From: Siphonodentalium dalli
Taxonomy: Eukaryota; Mollusca; Scaphopoda; Gadilida; Siphonodentaliidae
Direction: 5' to 3'
NCBI GenBank assembly: GCA_032622095.1
Contig: CP136069.1
Coordinates: forward strand, 165,904,394-165,968,393
DNA: 64,000 nucleotides
This document shows positions 45,617 to 56,925 of the stretch, piece by piece (the stretch's first letter is position 1; each line of letters starts with the position of its first letter). Made by a program: the position numbers and the translations under genes. The notes under the pieces were generated by a model. That model worked only from the letters and a program-made list of their open reading frames with translations, was not told the DNA's origin and made no database searches.

Positions 45617-46067
45617 GGTGTATACAAAGACTTTGAATAGTTCCCTTATTCAATCCCGAATTGAGTGTCCAGTAAGAATTATTTACATTCCCAATTTAAA
45701 TGGGGACATCTTCAAATACCGAGCATGTGTGCCCAAATAATCTCTGGATTCTTCCCTGTAATAAATCAAATCAATTGATTGATTTATAGAAATGTTCAAC
45801 TAACAAGTTCAATGATTAGCTGTTTCTCTGCCTCTTAAATCATATCAACATCCCTTTGAATAACTAAGTAACCGACCATTTCAATATACTTTTAGAACTG
45901 GATGTGAGAATCCATTCATTAATCAAAGCATTTTTTTCACTGCTGACTATGAATGGTTGTCGCAATTATCAAATATCGTTATCAAAGTTCTAGTCATACC
46001 CATGACCTGTAGGGCCTTTCTAGTATCCAATTACAATCAAATTGAATAACGAATCGAATACAGCACA

Positions 46068-46518
46068 CCCAGATAGCACACACACGTTGGGCCAACGTCA
46101 TTTCTATCGTTGGGCCAACGTTGGAATCCAACGTTGGGCCAACTATGGCTGTTGCCGCTGGCTCGGCGTCGGATCCCGTCGTCGACTCGACGGTGGCTCG
46201 ACGTCGAGCCGACGTTGGCGCGCCGTCGGGCGCCCGACGTTGAAACGACGTCGAACCAACGGTGTATTCTACTATTAATACGACGTTGGGCCAACGTTGG
46301 CCCAACGTATTAATGGTATAATATACCGTTGGTTCGACGTCGTTTCAACGTCGGGTGCCCGACGCCGCACGAAACATCGGCTCAACGTCGAACCACCGTC
46401 GAGTCGACGACAGGATCCGACTTCGAGCCGACGCCGAGCCAGCGGCAACAGCCATAGTTGGCCCAACCTTGGCCCAACGATAGAAATGACGTTGGCCCAA
46501 CGTTGGCCCAACGTTGGC
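46068..46518. mobile_element. GC-rich palindromic element of 'gttgggccaacg' units
   Basis: Starts 'cccagatagcac' and then forms two arms of about 210 bp that are mutual reverse complements around 46290. Example: 'ggctgttgccgctggctcgg' on the left and 'ccgagccagcggcaacagcc' on the right. Arms are built from 'cgttgggccaacg', 'gacgtcgagccgacg' and similar self-complementary words. The inverted end expected after 46518 is missing; 'gtgctatctggg' is found instead at 54130-54141. Frames translate to VGPTLAQR-type repeats and are not genes. Confidence 0.75.
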
Positions 46519-48161
46519 CCAACGATAGAACGGATCGATGCTCCATTCGAGGAGCGATTCCCCTCAAATCAGGGCGTCTTTATAACATTAACATCCGCTG
46601 AGATACAACATACCAATTTATACATACAAAGCTCCACATAATGTTTGCAACTTCAAAATATTATAATTGGAAATATTATTTAAATTCACAAGTATAAAAC
46701 TCGAAGAAAATGAAACATATAGAAAAAAATGATTTAAATAAAGACAAAATGACATGCTATTAGTTGTTGATTTTAAGAATCTTGACCATCCACTCACTCT
46801 AAAGAAAATAAAGTTATCAAAAGCGCTACATATTTTTTGTTAGCTCATATATTCCTTTACCATCCAGAAATGTTTATTTCAGCTCAATTTTGCGATTTTG
46901 TGCTTTCGATAATGTTGGGGAAAAAATATTCAAACATTATATGTGGCTTTAAATTTTAGTCAGGTTATATCTTCTTCGAACATCATTATTCTGGAGGATG
47001 ATCTGATGTGGATGTGCAAAATTTGAAACGGCCCAAAGTGCATATGATTAAATTAAACCTAGTAATTGCTCGTTTACTACCAGTAATGTTATATATTTAG
47101 AGGGAACTTCGTGCATGGTGATAGAACATGTCACGTCAGAAAGAATATCGCGTTTTTGCATGCCGTTTTCAAAATAGTCCATGATACTGTTCTGAGTATA
47201 TGGATTCAATATGCCAATTAATTTCATCTGTAAACATATTATGAAATGAGTAATTACACAACTTATTTGTATCTATGCACATTCGTACCGGTATGACGCT
47301 TCTTGTATATGTTGGGATGATTTATCTGGGAGAAATTAAACTCGTGGATCCATAAAAATTAATTTATGTATAGAAACCCAACATATATAAAATATAATAT
47401 TTTCATGATGTGTCATGAACTGGATTCGGTGTTCTCATGGCTCATGCATATATGTATGCAGGACTTTGGCTTGTATGAAGCAACTGTTTCGTATATATAG
47501 ATTGACAATCCTTCTGAAGAAATCATATCCCGAGAGAAAACATTTTATATTCACCTCCTAGAATATCTGAAATTTACCCACCTGCATGGGTTATCGTTAT
47601 GGTTAATTACTGATGTAACTGCAACAACAAGAAGAACACACATCCTTTCAATGCCGATTATTGACACACCGATGCATGCCGATTTTTGGCATCTAATTGA
47701 ATGCACAACACAGGACGAGTAAGAATTTCCATCCTTGGGGAAGTGAATAACCATAAGCTGATGAATTTATGTCGTACATGGTGTTCTGTCGGTCACGTTG
47801 ATGTCAGGCGTGCAATACTATTCACAATATAACGATATGCAACACAATATAGACCATGATGGAATACTGGTGCATGTAAGTTGCTATCTCCATGTCTTGC
47901 AAGCCGTTGATGGTTTCGACAGACGAGTAGACATCGATCGAATCCGCTTGTAGTAACATAGCTTATACAAAAAATTTCCAGATCCAGAAACAGGATAACA
48001 TGTAGATTTTAAGAAGTCCTGAAAGAAACGGAGAATAACGTTACCCCAATGCATAGTTTGATGGACTTGAGTATATGTGCTGATAACACCGACGTCGGTT
48101 GGTCTCAATCAAGTCTCAATCAACCAATTGGTCACGGCTCAAACATGCTAACTTGGCCTAC
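46519..48161. other. No accepted gene
   Basis: Unique AT-rich sequence. On the minus strand a good 3' splice site 'ttattctccgtttctttcag' ends at 48023. Downstream of it an ATG-initiated 45-codon frame (47959-47822) begins MLLQADSIDVYSSVETINGL. It resembles neither a repeat nor a family I can name with confidence. Confidence 0.3.
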
Positions 48162-48275
48162 CACAGGAGCTTGGAATTTGATCAAAAACCCTCTTTTATT
48201 GGCGGAACCACCACCCGGGATCGCTGGTTCCGCCAATAAAAGAGGGTTTTTTTGGCCAAATTCCAGGCTCCTGTG
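48162..48275. repeat. 114-bp near-perfect hairpin
   Basis: 'cacaggagcttggaattt' pairs with 'aaattccaggctcctgtg', and 'ccctcttttattggcggaac' pairs with 'gttccgccaataaaagaggg'. Loop 'accacccgggatcgctg'. Only one copy in this window. Could be a miniature element. Confidence 0.85.
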
Positions 48276-49296
48276 ATGAAACAGCTATTTGAAAACTTGC
48301 TTTATTATAAAATTTATTGAAGTCAGCATTTGGTGACAAATCGGATTGAATATACAGAATGGGGAGGGGGTTGAGAACAGTGGGGGTAATATGTCATGGA
48401 CTTGGACAGAGAGCCTTCGTTGGTTGAGGTCATAAATTGCAACAACCCGCGAACCAATCTGTTTTCCAAACTTGACTAAGTTTCAATTGCTCTCCCTTCG
48501 ATACTGAATTTGAAATTCGAACATGTGCATGACCATTTAGATAGCTATATAATACAATTTGTAGAAAATAATATAATGTACTCAAAATATCACAAAGTTG
48601 AGAACTTAAACTATCCAGACGATCTCAAAAACATTCCAAATCTTGAAATTAGCTAACCCCATAATAATGACAAAAAGTTCAACAGTTGGCATTCCATGGC
48701 TGCCATGATATTTATTAGATATTTGAAAATGTATACTATCGATTGAGTATCGAAATGATCTCAAACAGTTTTAGCCTAAGATATTCAACTTATAAAGTTA
48801 TCGAGGGGTGATACCTCATCAATATTGCGATCACCCTAATTATTTGTTCTAAGCCACATCCTCCTAAAGTGGGCAATTTGATTCTTACTGCCAGAGATAT
48901 GCGGACAAGGTTGTCCCACCCTTTCACTTTGACCAAAATGTTCAAAGTTTAGGCATTTCATTTGTGTTTAATATTGAGAATTCCAGAATGTTGAACAGTT
49001 TGAGAAAAATTGTCACAGACAGACCTGAAATCCTTACAGTCAGGGGCGTGCGGACAGGGGGGGGGGTGACAACAGCATGTTGATAGCAGTCCGCCCTTCT
49101 GCTAAACTGCTCTAAGTCTACTGGTTAGAAGTTAGAACAAACTATTTTAGTTGGTAGCTTGATGAGCCCCAATCCGTTGAATCCAAGTAAATAATTGATA
49201 GGAATACCTTGAGCAGGCAAAGTATGGGATGGGTAATGTATATGTATATTGGTTAAAAATGCCAAAAGTTGTGCATGTCGCCAACATTTAAAATTA

Positions 49297-50785
49297 CCCT
49301 TATAGTTTTGCAGTGTGTTTAAGGTGTGGATAAGGTGCTTTTGTGGTGTGGGCCTGAAAGATGACTGAGGTGTTACACCTCACACGAGGTGTGGGGACAC
49401 CTCACACGAGGTGTGGGGGCTGAGGTGTGGTTGAGGTGTGGTTGAGGTGTGTCTGAGGTGTGGGGGCCAAATATTTAAATGAGGTATGAGGTGTGGTTGA
49501 GGTGTGCTTTTGAGGTGTGCTTCTGAGGTGTGTTTAAGGTGTGGATGAGGTGTACAGTCTGAGGTGTGCCTATGGAAGAGTGCTTACTGAGGTGTGGGTA
49601 GAGGTGTGCCTGAGGTGTGGGTAGAGGTGTGTCTGAGGTGTGGGTAGATGTGTGCCTGATGTGTGGGTAGAGGTTTTGTAGAATTTGTCTTGTCCACATG
49701 CATTCATTCTATATATTTTGAACATGTTCCTGGTGACTTTCGATTATTTTTATCAGTGCCCTAGTAGTCTTCCTAGTGTTATTGGAAGAGTAAGGTATAT
49801 GTGTTCCCATGAGTAGCTTTAGATCACTATTATAAGTGACTTATAGTCTTGTTCGATCATTAGTATCCTATGAATTTGCTATATACATGTACATATGTAT
49901 AATATTAATTGACATATTGCGTACCATGCATGCAGCTAACTGCAGCGCAAGTCATATAGGGGCTTAGGGTTGGGGCAAAAATTCAATAAAGCAAAGCTTA
50001 TAATAAATTAATTCTATATTAGCCTGACATGATCACCGCTATATTTTAGAATTCATGCAGTCAATTATATAATTATATAATATATAATTTCCATATTTCA
50101 ATATTTTATTGTGTAGTATACACTGTACAAATGTAAGATAATACCATCACCACTTCACTGTCCATTTAATTGTTTTGATACAAACACAGTGGTAATTAAC
50201 AGACATCTTTATAGATACTATAATTTAGTTGCAAATATCAAATATATCGAAAAATTATATGATATGTTACTTACCTGCTTTCAAAGAGACATTAATGTTT
50301 CACATGCCTTTTATTCCATTTAATGACAACTTTTGATATGAAGTATCTTTTCAAATCCTTGAGAGATACAGAGCTGAACGTGTTTGGGGCAGCTACACTC
50401 TTCTGAACAAAAATTTTGGCGCAAATCTACCACATGACCTAGCCAGCTCCATATGTTATATGTTTGTTTATCAGATCATACAATTCAGCTTGGCTAGCTT
50501 CCTCATTAAACCAGGAACTTTGATAGATACCATGTGGTGTGTTGCAGACCTGTGAGGTGTGTTTGTGGTGTGCCTGTGGCAAACATTTTTTGTTAGAGTA
50601 CCTGAGGTGTGTTTGAGGTGTGCTATGATATTTTACTATTTCTATGAGGTGTGGATGAGGTGTGGTGTAGAAGTATGAGGTGTGGTTAAGGTGTGCTTTG
50701 CAGATATTTGCATATCATGTACCACACCTCAACCACACCACACCCACACCTCACAGCGAGGTGTAACACTGCAAAACTATAAGGG
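49297..50785. mobile_element. Non-autonomous element with 20-bp inverted ends, TTA duplications and 'gaggtgtgg' arrays
   Basis: The left end 'cccttatagttttgcagtgt' is the exact inverse of the right end. Both are flanked by TTA (49294-49296 and 50786-50788). A 3-bp TWA-type target duplication is characteristic of PIF/Harbinger elements. Subterminal regions (49330-49680 and 50540-50760) are arrays of 'tgaggtgtgg' units, direct on the left and partly inverted at the right end ('acacctcaaccacacc'). The middle (49690-50530) is AT-rich with no transposase frame. Superfamily assignment is inference from ends only. Confidence 0.75.
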
Positions 50786-50952
50786 TTACCCTACCCATGC
50801 AATACTGACAGGGTACATATTTCATCTGATTTTGCTAGAACCCCACATACTTTTTCACGAGAATCCAGGGTAATTTGCGAGAATATTTACGAGAATCTAG
50901 GTTTGGATTATCGCCGAAATATAGGCCCTGCAATAATGCTGAAATGGTCATT

Positions 50953-51330
50953 GTCACCCTTTTTCGCCCAGGCTACCTGGGCTACCCAGCTTCTTCTTTT
51001 CAATTTTCAGTTGGGTACCCAGCTTTTTTTAAATTTTCAGTTGGGTATACTTTATGAAATCTCTAACAGAGCGTGATTTAATTAGTGAACGACGTCAGTG
51101 AAATGCACCTGTTCAATTTGTGATCACTTTATGAATTGATATATAGGCTATATTTGTCACGATGTTTAAAAATAATAGCGGAGAAGAAATGTAGGCCAAG
51201 TCATATGGGTAGGCCTACTGCAGTCTGATTTAACAAAGCTGGGTAACCAAATATAAATGTTACAAAAGCTGGGAACCCAACTGATAGTTTTAAAAAGTTG
51301 GGTAATATCAACTGAACGAAAGGGGGTGAC
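50953..51330. mobile_element. Foldback element with 'gtcaccct' ends
   Basis: 'gtcaccctttttcgccca' and 'tgaacgaaagggggtgac' are inverted. Inner units 'cagttgggtacccagct' (left) and 'agctgggaacccaactg' (right) are also inverted. 378 bp, non-coding. Confidence 0.7.
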
Positions 51331-53806
51331 AAATAATCATGTCTAATAATGGGGCGTGTTCAATATTATGTTTTAGGAACAAGTGGCGTTTAAAACAGGG
51401 CATTGAGGGCAACGTCCCTGTAGTCATTTGTCGTTTATGGGGGAGGCATCAATTCAAAATTTTACCTCAACCAAATACATAAATCCTAATATTGTTCAAT
51501 ACAACGTTCTTGGTTGCTATTCGACTTAGTACATTCCAGCTGAAATAATTATTGTGACAACGTCATAACTTCCTTCCAACAGCTCCAGTCATTTGAACAT
51601 TGACACAATGTATCAATATGACGTGATTCTTTGGTGTAAACAATGCAAAATGATACGCACGTAATGTAAAGTTTGTAAAATGAAATTATTTTTTGCAAAG
51701 TTCTATAGATATATGCCCATTGCTGGTCAGCGTGGCGCATAACAAACATCATGTGACTTGACTCCAGAGATTGTCAGTGTATGTAAGAGGAGGAACTTGA
51801 CGACAGGGATGCCGATTGGTTCTCACCCGCCAAATTTGGTAAAAAAAACAGAACTTTGCAGTTGTTATGCCTGACACATCATTTAATACTTGTAACTTTA
51901 TGTACGTATAGGTTGAATATGTTATCAGCAGGAAATGTTTTGTTTACACCTCCAGTAACATATATTATTTAAACTTTTAGACTTAAAAATTGTCTGAAAT
52001 TAACACCATTTGGAAATTTATGTTCCAGTTAAACCCTGGGTGCTGAGTGGTAAATTCCAATCCAAAAGCGTGGGGGGGGGGGTGCAAATAGAACTCGAGA
52101 AACAAGGAGTTTGGTGTCTGATTTAAAAGGATTCAGTTTGGAAATGGAATGTTCACACACCCCCGCCCGACAAAAATATCCTGTACCTACGTCACTAATT
52201 CGGATACCATGAATAGGTAGGCCAACATGTACATATTTTGGAAACTAAAAACTTCCGCGGGAGGCTCGAAAGAGCAAATACTAGTACTAGTACACCCTTT
52301 CCTTCACCCCTCAATATACCATCCCTGCCATTAAGTATGTGCTAGTATTAGTAATCATACAATAATGGCCTGGTTGACAATTACACGAAACATTGAATGC
52401 ATTGGCGTCATATTGTTTGGTAAATACTTTACATGGCCATTTTCCAGCTGTTTAAATTTTTCGCACATAAATGAAACGAACGCTCTTTATGTATGACATT
52501 TCTGGAACGCTCCGTGTAAATAGCTGATTTTTTGGTACCCAAACATCGTGGTCAATGTTGTATTTTTTATGACATCAATGCATCTTTTTGTGACATGTAT
52601 TTATCGACCTATTTCGATGCGGGGAAACATTTCCCAAGTGAATATTATAGAGCAAACCACGAAGTGGATTTAAGGTACCAGTTTGAAAATATCGAATTAA
52701 GGGCGGGTTGTTCAAATATAGTTACATGTAGCGCATGTTCGACCCCATACCCACGCAGGGCGCAAATCGAGGGGACTGAACTCCGTTTTGCAGCTCAGCA
52801 TTTTCTTTAACGAAAGGGGTGACTCATGGTGCAATTGTAAATTCCTATTTGGCAGTACACAACCCCCCCCCCCCCCCCCCCCGCCCCACAGTTATATAGG
52901 CATGATATGTTATACAACATATAACTGGAGGTGGAATTGTGTCCACTGGTGTAGCCTAAACTTAATTAGGCCTATGCCTATTCATGGAAATCCACAAGCA
53001 GAGACGTGACTAGATGGTTTCCGCGTTGGGGAGGGGGATTTCCACCTTGGAATTTACAACTGCACCCCTTTGGGGTTTAATTTCCCAAATTACTGCTCCG
53101 CCACGGTCTGGATGGTAGCATTATTCTATCATTGGTATCCAATTGTTGCCACGGCCAGGAGCGGAACGGAATACACTGAGAACATTTTTAGATCCTATAA
53201 CCTGAAATTGCGGACTCCTAACACCTAGACTGGCCTCAAGATTTCCAATTGTTGGAAATATCCAACCTGAGACCCCCCCCCAACCATAAGGTCAGAAAAT
53301 TTCCAACTGATTCCATATCAATCTAATTTTTACCAAAAAGTAATATGCAAATGTTCTAAAAACAATTAAAAATTCTTGCAAAATCAAACTACGAGAACAA
53401 TCTCAACCTATAAATTATAATAGTGTTGGTGTAACCGTGTGAAAGTTCCAACTAATGTTGTGTCATATCCAACTGTTGACTGTGAATGTGCAACATCCCT
53501 GCCGCCTAGGTCAACATGACCGCTTTCGCATATCGCTGCTCCCAGCGCACTGCGTTCATGATTGAACTATTCCTGCCGCCATGTCCCTAAATCCATGAAT
53601 TACCATACATGGATCGTGAAATTTAGGTAGTAATTAAAATGCCATCACACGAAACTGATACAATTTTGTTTTCGTTTCTAAGAATTGAAGGGTTAAACTT
53701 CAAATTCAAACTTTAAGTTGCTTGTGTAGGAAATCAATCCGACGACGCACGCTTATCGTTGAAATTCAAGTTATTCGACACTGATATTCACAACTAAAGT
53801 ACTTAC
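51331..53806. other. No gene seen; contains dispersed repeat J copy 2
   Basis: Family J lies at 52432-52680, a C run at 52863-52882. A 92-codon plus frame (52532-52810) runs through the J repeat and is not accepted. The remainder is unassigned. Confidence 0.4.
52432..52680. repeat. Dispersed repeat family J, copy 2
   Basis: 'ggccattttccagctgttta', 'gctctttatgtatgac', 'ggtacccaaacatcgtgg', 'tttttatgacatcaatgc' and 'tatttatcgacctatttcgat' follow the order of copies 1 and 3. Confidence 0.6.
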
Positions 53807-53826
53807 CGGTACTTCTTCGAGTCCAT
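53807..53826 (-). CDS. Possible very short first coding exon
   Basis: ATG at 53826 (context cagctATGG), then MDSKKY and a near-consensus donor ccg|gtaagt. Twenty coding bases only, so the evidence is the start context and the donor. It would be transcribed away from the exon at 54357, 530 bp distant. Confidence 0.25.
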
Positions 53827-53994
53827 AGCTGGTGTTGGCGTTAGGTGGTGCATTATCCAAATAATAATCCATTAAATGAGAATGATCACCCAAAATCAAA
53901 TGCAAGTTCAGTCAATAAACCAGAACAAGAAACACGCGACCTGTTAAGAATGACGTTACAATTACGCTGCGACGTAATCGACCGATTTCTCCGC

Positions 53995-54141
53995 ACTGTG
54001 ACCAACGTTGGGCCAACATTGGTCCAACGTCGACATCTAACGCACTTACTAACCTCACATTTCAACGTCGGGCCAACGTTAAACCAGCGGTAAAACACAA
54101 CGTTGGCCCAACGTCGGACCAACGTAGCCGTGCTATCTGGG
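53995..54141. mobile_element. 'gttgggccaacg' element, right-end copy
   Basis: 'aacgttgggccaacattggt', 'aacgtcgggccaacgtt' and 'aacgttggcccaacgtcgg' lead to 'gtgctatctggg' (54130-54141), the inverse of the left end at 46068-46079. It is either the true right end of an 8.07-kb element or a separate truncated copy. Flanks 'cagcaca' (46061-46067) and 'cagtata' (54142-54148) would be a 7-bp target duplication with two C-to-T changes. Confidence 0.65.
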
Positions 54142-54356
54142 CAGTATATACGAATCTAATCGAATATCAAATTGAATATATCAGTTGAGGTGTAGTTCCG
54201 TGACCAGTTGCGATTAGCGAGAAAACGTCATGTTTTGAGTCAAGTAAATAACCTGTCATAACAATTTCTCGTATAAAGATCAGAAGTTTAAATATTTTGT
54301 AGTTTGTTTTGAATAAATTGTTGTAATTTTAGTATTAGCTCCCTGAAAAGAAAGCA

Positions 54357-54399
54357 ATGTCTGATCGGGAAATTAGATACAACAATAAATCGGAGGAGG
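54357..54399 (+). CDS. Possible first coding exon
   Basis: ATG at 54357 (context aaagcaATGT) opens MSDREIRYNNKSEE, followed by a consensus donor gagg|gtaagt after 43 bases (phase 1). Just upstream is AT-rich possible 5'UTR. The phase is compatible with the 3' exon segment beginning at 58312, but no transcript links them. No family recognised. Confidence 0.35.
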
Positions 54400-54466
54400 G
54401 TAAGTATATACCCTGATGAGATTCATAATGTTTATTGTTTAGGCCTATATATGCAGCATATGCACT

Positions 54467-54840
54467 GTGGAAGAGGTAGCCCAGTGGTTAGAGTGTCGGA
54501 CTTGTAATGGTGTTAATGCACCAGGTTGAGTTCGCGCCCCGCCAGTGGACTATATAGTCTCCGCAACAGTGGCTTGGCCAGATTAAGCGTGTATGTGCTA
54601 TATATAGCCACATGCTGTTTCAAATCTCACGCCAGGTTGTGACCCTTGGGCAAGGTCACTTGTACTGTGCTCATTTCATCGCACCTAGATGAGAAATAGG
54701 GACCAGGTTGTATTCTTGTGAGGTGCCTGTATGATGGCAGCATGCAGACGACTCGACATTACTTAACAGCTGGGGTAATAATGTGAAGCGCTTAGGGCCC
54801 TTGCAGGGATAGGTGCTATAAAAGTACCATATTATGTATG
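54467..54840 (+). mobile_element. tRNA-derived SINE
   Basis: The head resembles a tRNA gene: box A 'tagcccagtgg' (54477-54487), then 'ttagagtgtcggacttgtaatgg' wording, then a box-B-like 'gagttcgcgcc' (54528-54538). It departs from a real tRNA by an enlarged variable part and no acceptor pairing. A central body with 'tgacccttgggcaaggtcac' follows, and a LINE-like tail 'gcgcttagggcccttgcagg' and 'gctataaaagtacca'. This head-body-tail plan and wording match tRNA-type SINEs of invertebrates and fishes. It lies inside the intron after the candidate exon at 54357. Confidence 0.75.
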
Positions 54841-55098
54841 CGTGTTCGGTGAACCGCTGTTTAGGCACCAATAATTCTCTTTAATAATTTGATATCAGGA
54901 CTGACATCAATGATAAGCAGTACATAGAGTAATCACTTGATTGATTGATTGATTGATTGATGAAATAATTCATGAGATCAGGGATGTTGTACGAACACAA
55001 GAGCGTTTTGCACTTGAGTGTTTTACGAAATAGTCCCTGCCTGGAATGAATAAAGGTTCAATAAAGTGATTATTCTGTTTATTATATTCCATTATAAA

Positions 55099-55315
55099 TA
55101 CAGTAATGCTCTAAGTAATCAACTTCTTAACCAAAGCAGAATTATGGGTAACTTTTCAGGATTTAGTCGGAAATATGGCTTGTTGCCATTCATTGGAAAG
55201 CTCTCCCCTAGAGCTTTCCGATGAATGGCAACAAGCCATATTTCAGACTAAATCCTGAAAAGTTACCCATAATTCTGCTGTGGTTAAGAAGTCGACTACT
55301 TAGAGCATTACTCTA
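55099..55315. mobile_element. Family A hairpin MITE, copy 12 (full length)
   Basis: 'tacagtaatgctctaagtaa' to 'tagagcattactcta'; centre 'gctctcccctagagc'. Confidence 0.85.
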
Positions 55316-55661
55316 TCTGATTTACCATAAATCTGAATAATACCACCATTATACCCATGATGCATACATTTTTATTGTGTGCATGTAGAGATAACATGCT
55401 AGATAAATGACATAATTTACCAGTAAAATTATCTTTAAAATCACTCAAGAAATCAAAATTAATCACACATAGGAATGTAATCAAGTCCTAATTCATGAAA
55501 TAGATGTGAAACTATGACATCAATGCAGTATGGGGTTACATTATACATGTATATTTGGTAACACTGTGAGCAAACTTTGAAATGACATCACTACATAATC
55601 TGTTTATATTTAGAAATACAGGCATTCCCCACACGAAATCGGAAACAGACACAAATGGTTA

Positions 55662-55909
55662 TTAACCCTTTGAGTGCCAGGTCGATTTTTGTATCAACCC
55701 ATATACCCTGTGCCAATGCATTCTCTTATATATGCGAGTCGACCATAGGTCGCCTCGCATATTATGGTCGACTCGCATATATAAGAGAAAGCATTGGCCT
55801 AACAATTTTTTTTTTTTACAATTTTAATAATTTATTCTTATATTCTTTAACAGACTTATTTTGTAGGTTTATGGCCAATGAGATCGGCCCCTGGCACTCA
55901 AAGGGTTAA
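55662..55909. mobile_element. Family Da TTAA element, copy 3
   Basis: TTAA 55662-55665 and 55906-55909. The hairpin module has an internal duplication ('tcgcatattatggtcgactcgc'). Right end 'ctggcactcaaaggg'. Confidence 0.8.
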
Positions 55910-56720
55910 AGTTTTATGTGTATGATCTTTATTGAAATGCTGAGATGCTCACAATTACATGTAAGTCTCCCAGCCTGATCATGAAGCTCAAAAAGATCCC
56001 CATAATGACTACTGACTGTTGAGTTTCGCAAGGTGCTATGATCTCTCCATGTACGGTCGGCATATTTTCGCTCATATTTCTGTTCTAAAATTAGCCCCTA
56101 AAACTGTCCCATGAATTTCATAAGAAATTATAAATAAATTTGATATTAATTGATAGAAGCTTTTCCGGACTGGTGTCCTCATTTCATATCTATTATTTTG
56201 TACCCTGAAATCTAAAAAAAAAAATTTAAATGGGATTGACAATTTGTACTACTAGTATGTTTACAGAGTAATTAGTTTCTAACTACATTAAATTTACATT
56301 TCAAGGATTTTTGACAGACAGTGGCATCACCCTGAAGACCCTAAAATCAATTGTAGTTAACTATTTAAAATAAGAAAATTGTGATCTGAATATCATGCCC
56401 ACTCGATGATAATTCAATTATACAATGATGGCCCTATATATACTGTATATACTGCTAACTTTGGAAATTCATTCTCAAAAATGAAATCCAAATCAGTCTT
56501 AATCAGGTCATAAGTATTTTTAAAATTGCAATTTAATGAAAATTAAATTTACCTTAATTGATACATATTCTAAGAATTCACTGAAACCAACCAGAGTTAC
56601 ATAAGCGAATTGCTTTTGAAATGGCCTCTAAACTCCTTGAATGTTAAAAGAGAATTGAAAACATGAACATTTTATGTAAAATGACATGAGATCTGAGACG
56701 ACACACTTATATTATAAGTC
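55910..56720. other. No gene seen
   Basis: AT-rich. 'aatttgatattaattgataga' to 'tattattttgtaccc' (56138-56212) echoes 3505-3575. No open frame of interest. Confidence 0.35.
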
Positions 56721-56725
56721 CCTAC

Positions 56726-56925
56726 CTGAGTGGCTCCTCCCCCAGAGAAAGCCTTTCATGTTTCCTAGATAAATTATCGATTAACTCTTGGACAGTCGGT
56801 TCTTTCTGACTTTTCTTTTTACGAACCATCCGCACACGCACTCCATTATTAGAATAAAGTTTCTGCAGCAAGAAGCTATTTGTCGGCAGCTCAAGCACAA
56901 ATTCCTGTCCTCGACTAGATTTCAT
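56726..56925 (-). CDS. Probable coding exon, unknown protein
   Basis: Minus-strand frame open from beyond 57000 to a donor cactcag|gtaggg at 56726. The best start is ATG at 56925 (context gaaacaATGA), giving 66 codons and two bases: MKSSRGQEFVLELPTNSFLL, then VRVRMVRKKKSQKEPTVQEL and IDNLSRKHERLSLGEEPL. It has a strongly basic patch (RKKKSQK) followed by a polar helix. If the exon extends upstream, the added residues are hydrophobic, so an acceptor near 57010 is an alternative. No family recognised; no downstream exon identified. Confidence 0.5.

Noticed and set aside
45994-46641. Several overlapping 60-114 codon frames with VGPTLAQRW-type repeats
   Set aside because: They translate the 'gttgggccaacg' palindrome on both strands; the lack of stops is a by-product of GC-rich repeat units.
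48049-48276. 75-codon plus frame
   Set aside because: Half of it is the 114-bp hairpin.
49475-49699. 74-codon minus frame rich in HT and P
   Set aside because: Translation of the 'gaggtgtgg' array.
50265-50280. Minus-strand donor 'aagcag|gtaagt' inside the Harbinger-like element
   Set aside because: Preceding frame is closed within about ten codons.
52532-52810. 92-codon plus frame
   Set aside because: It starts at GTG, runs through dispersed repeat J, and the other two J copies have stops.
54467-54550. Functional tRNA gene
   Set aside because: Box A and a weak box B are present but no acceptor or T-stem pairing; it is the head of a SINE.
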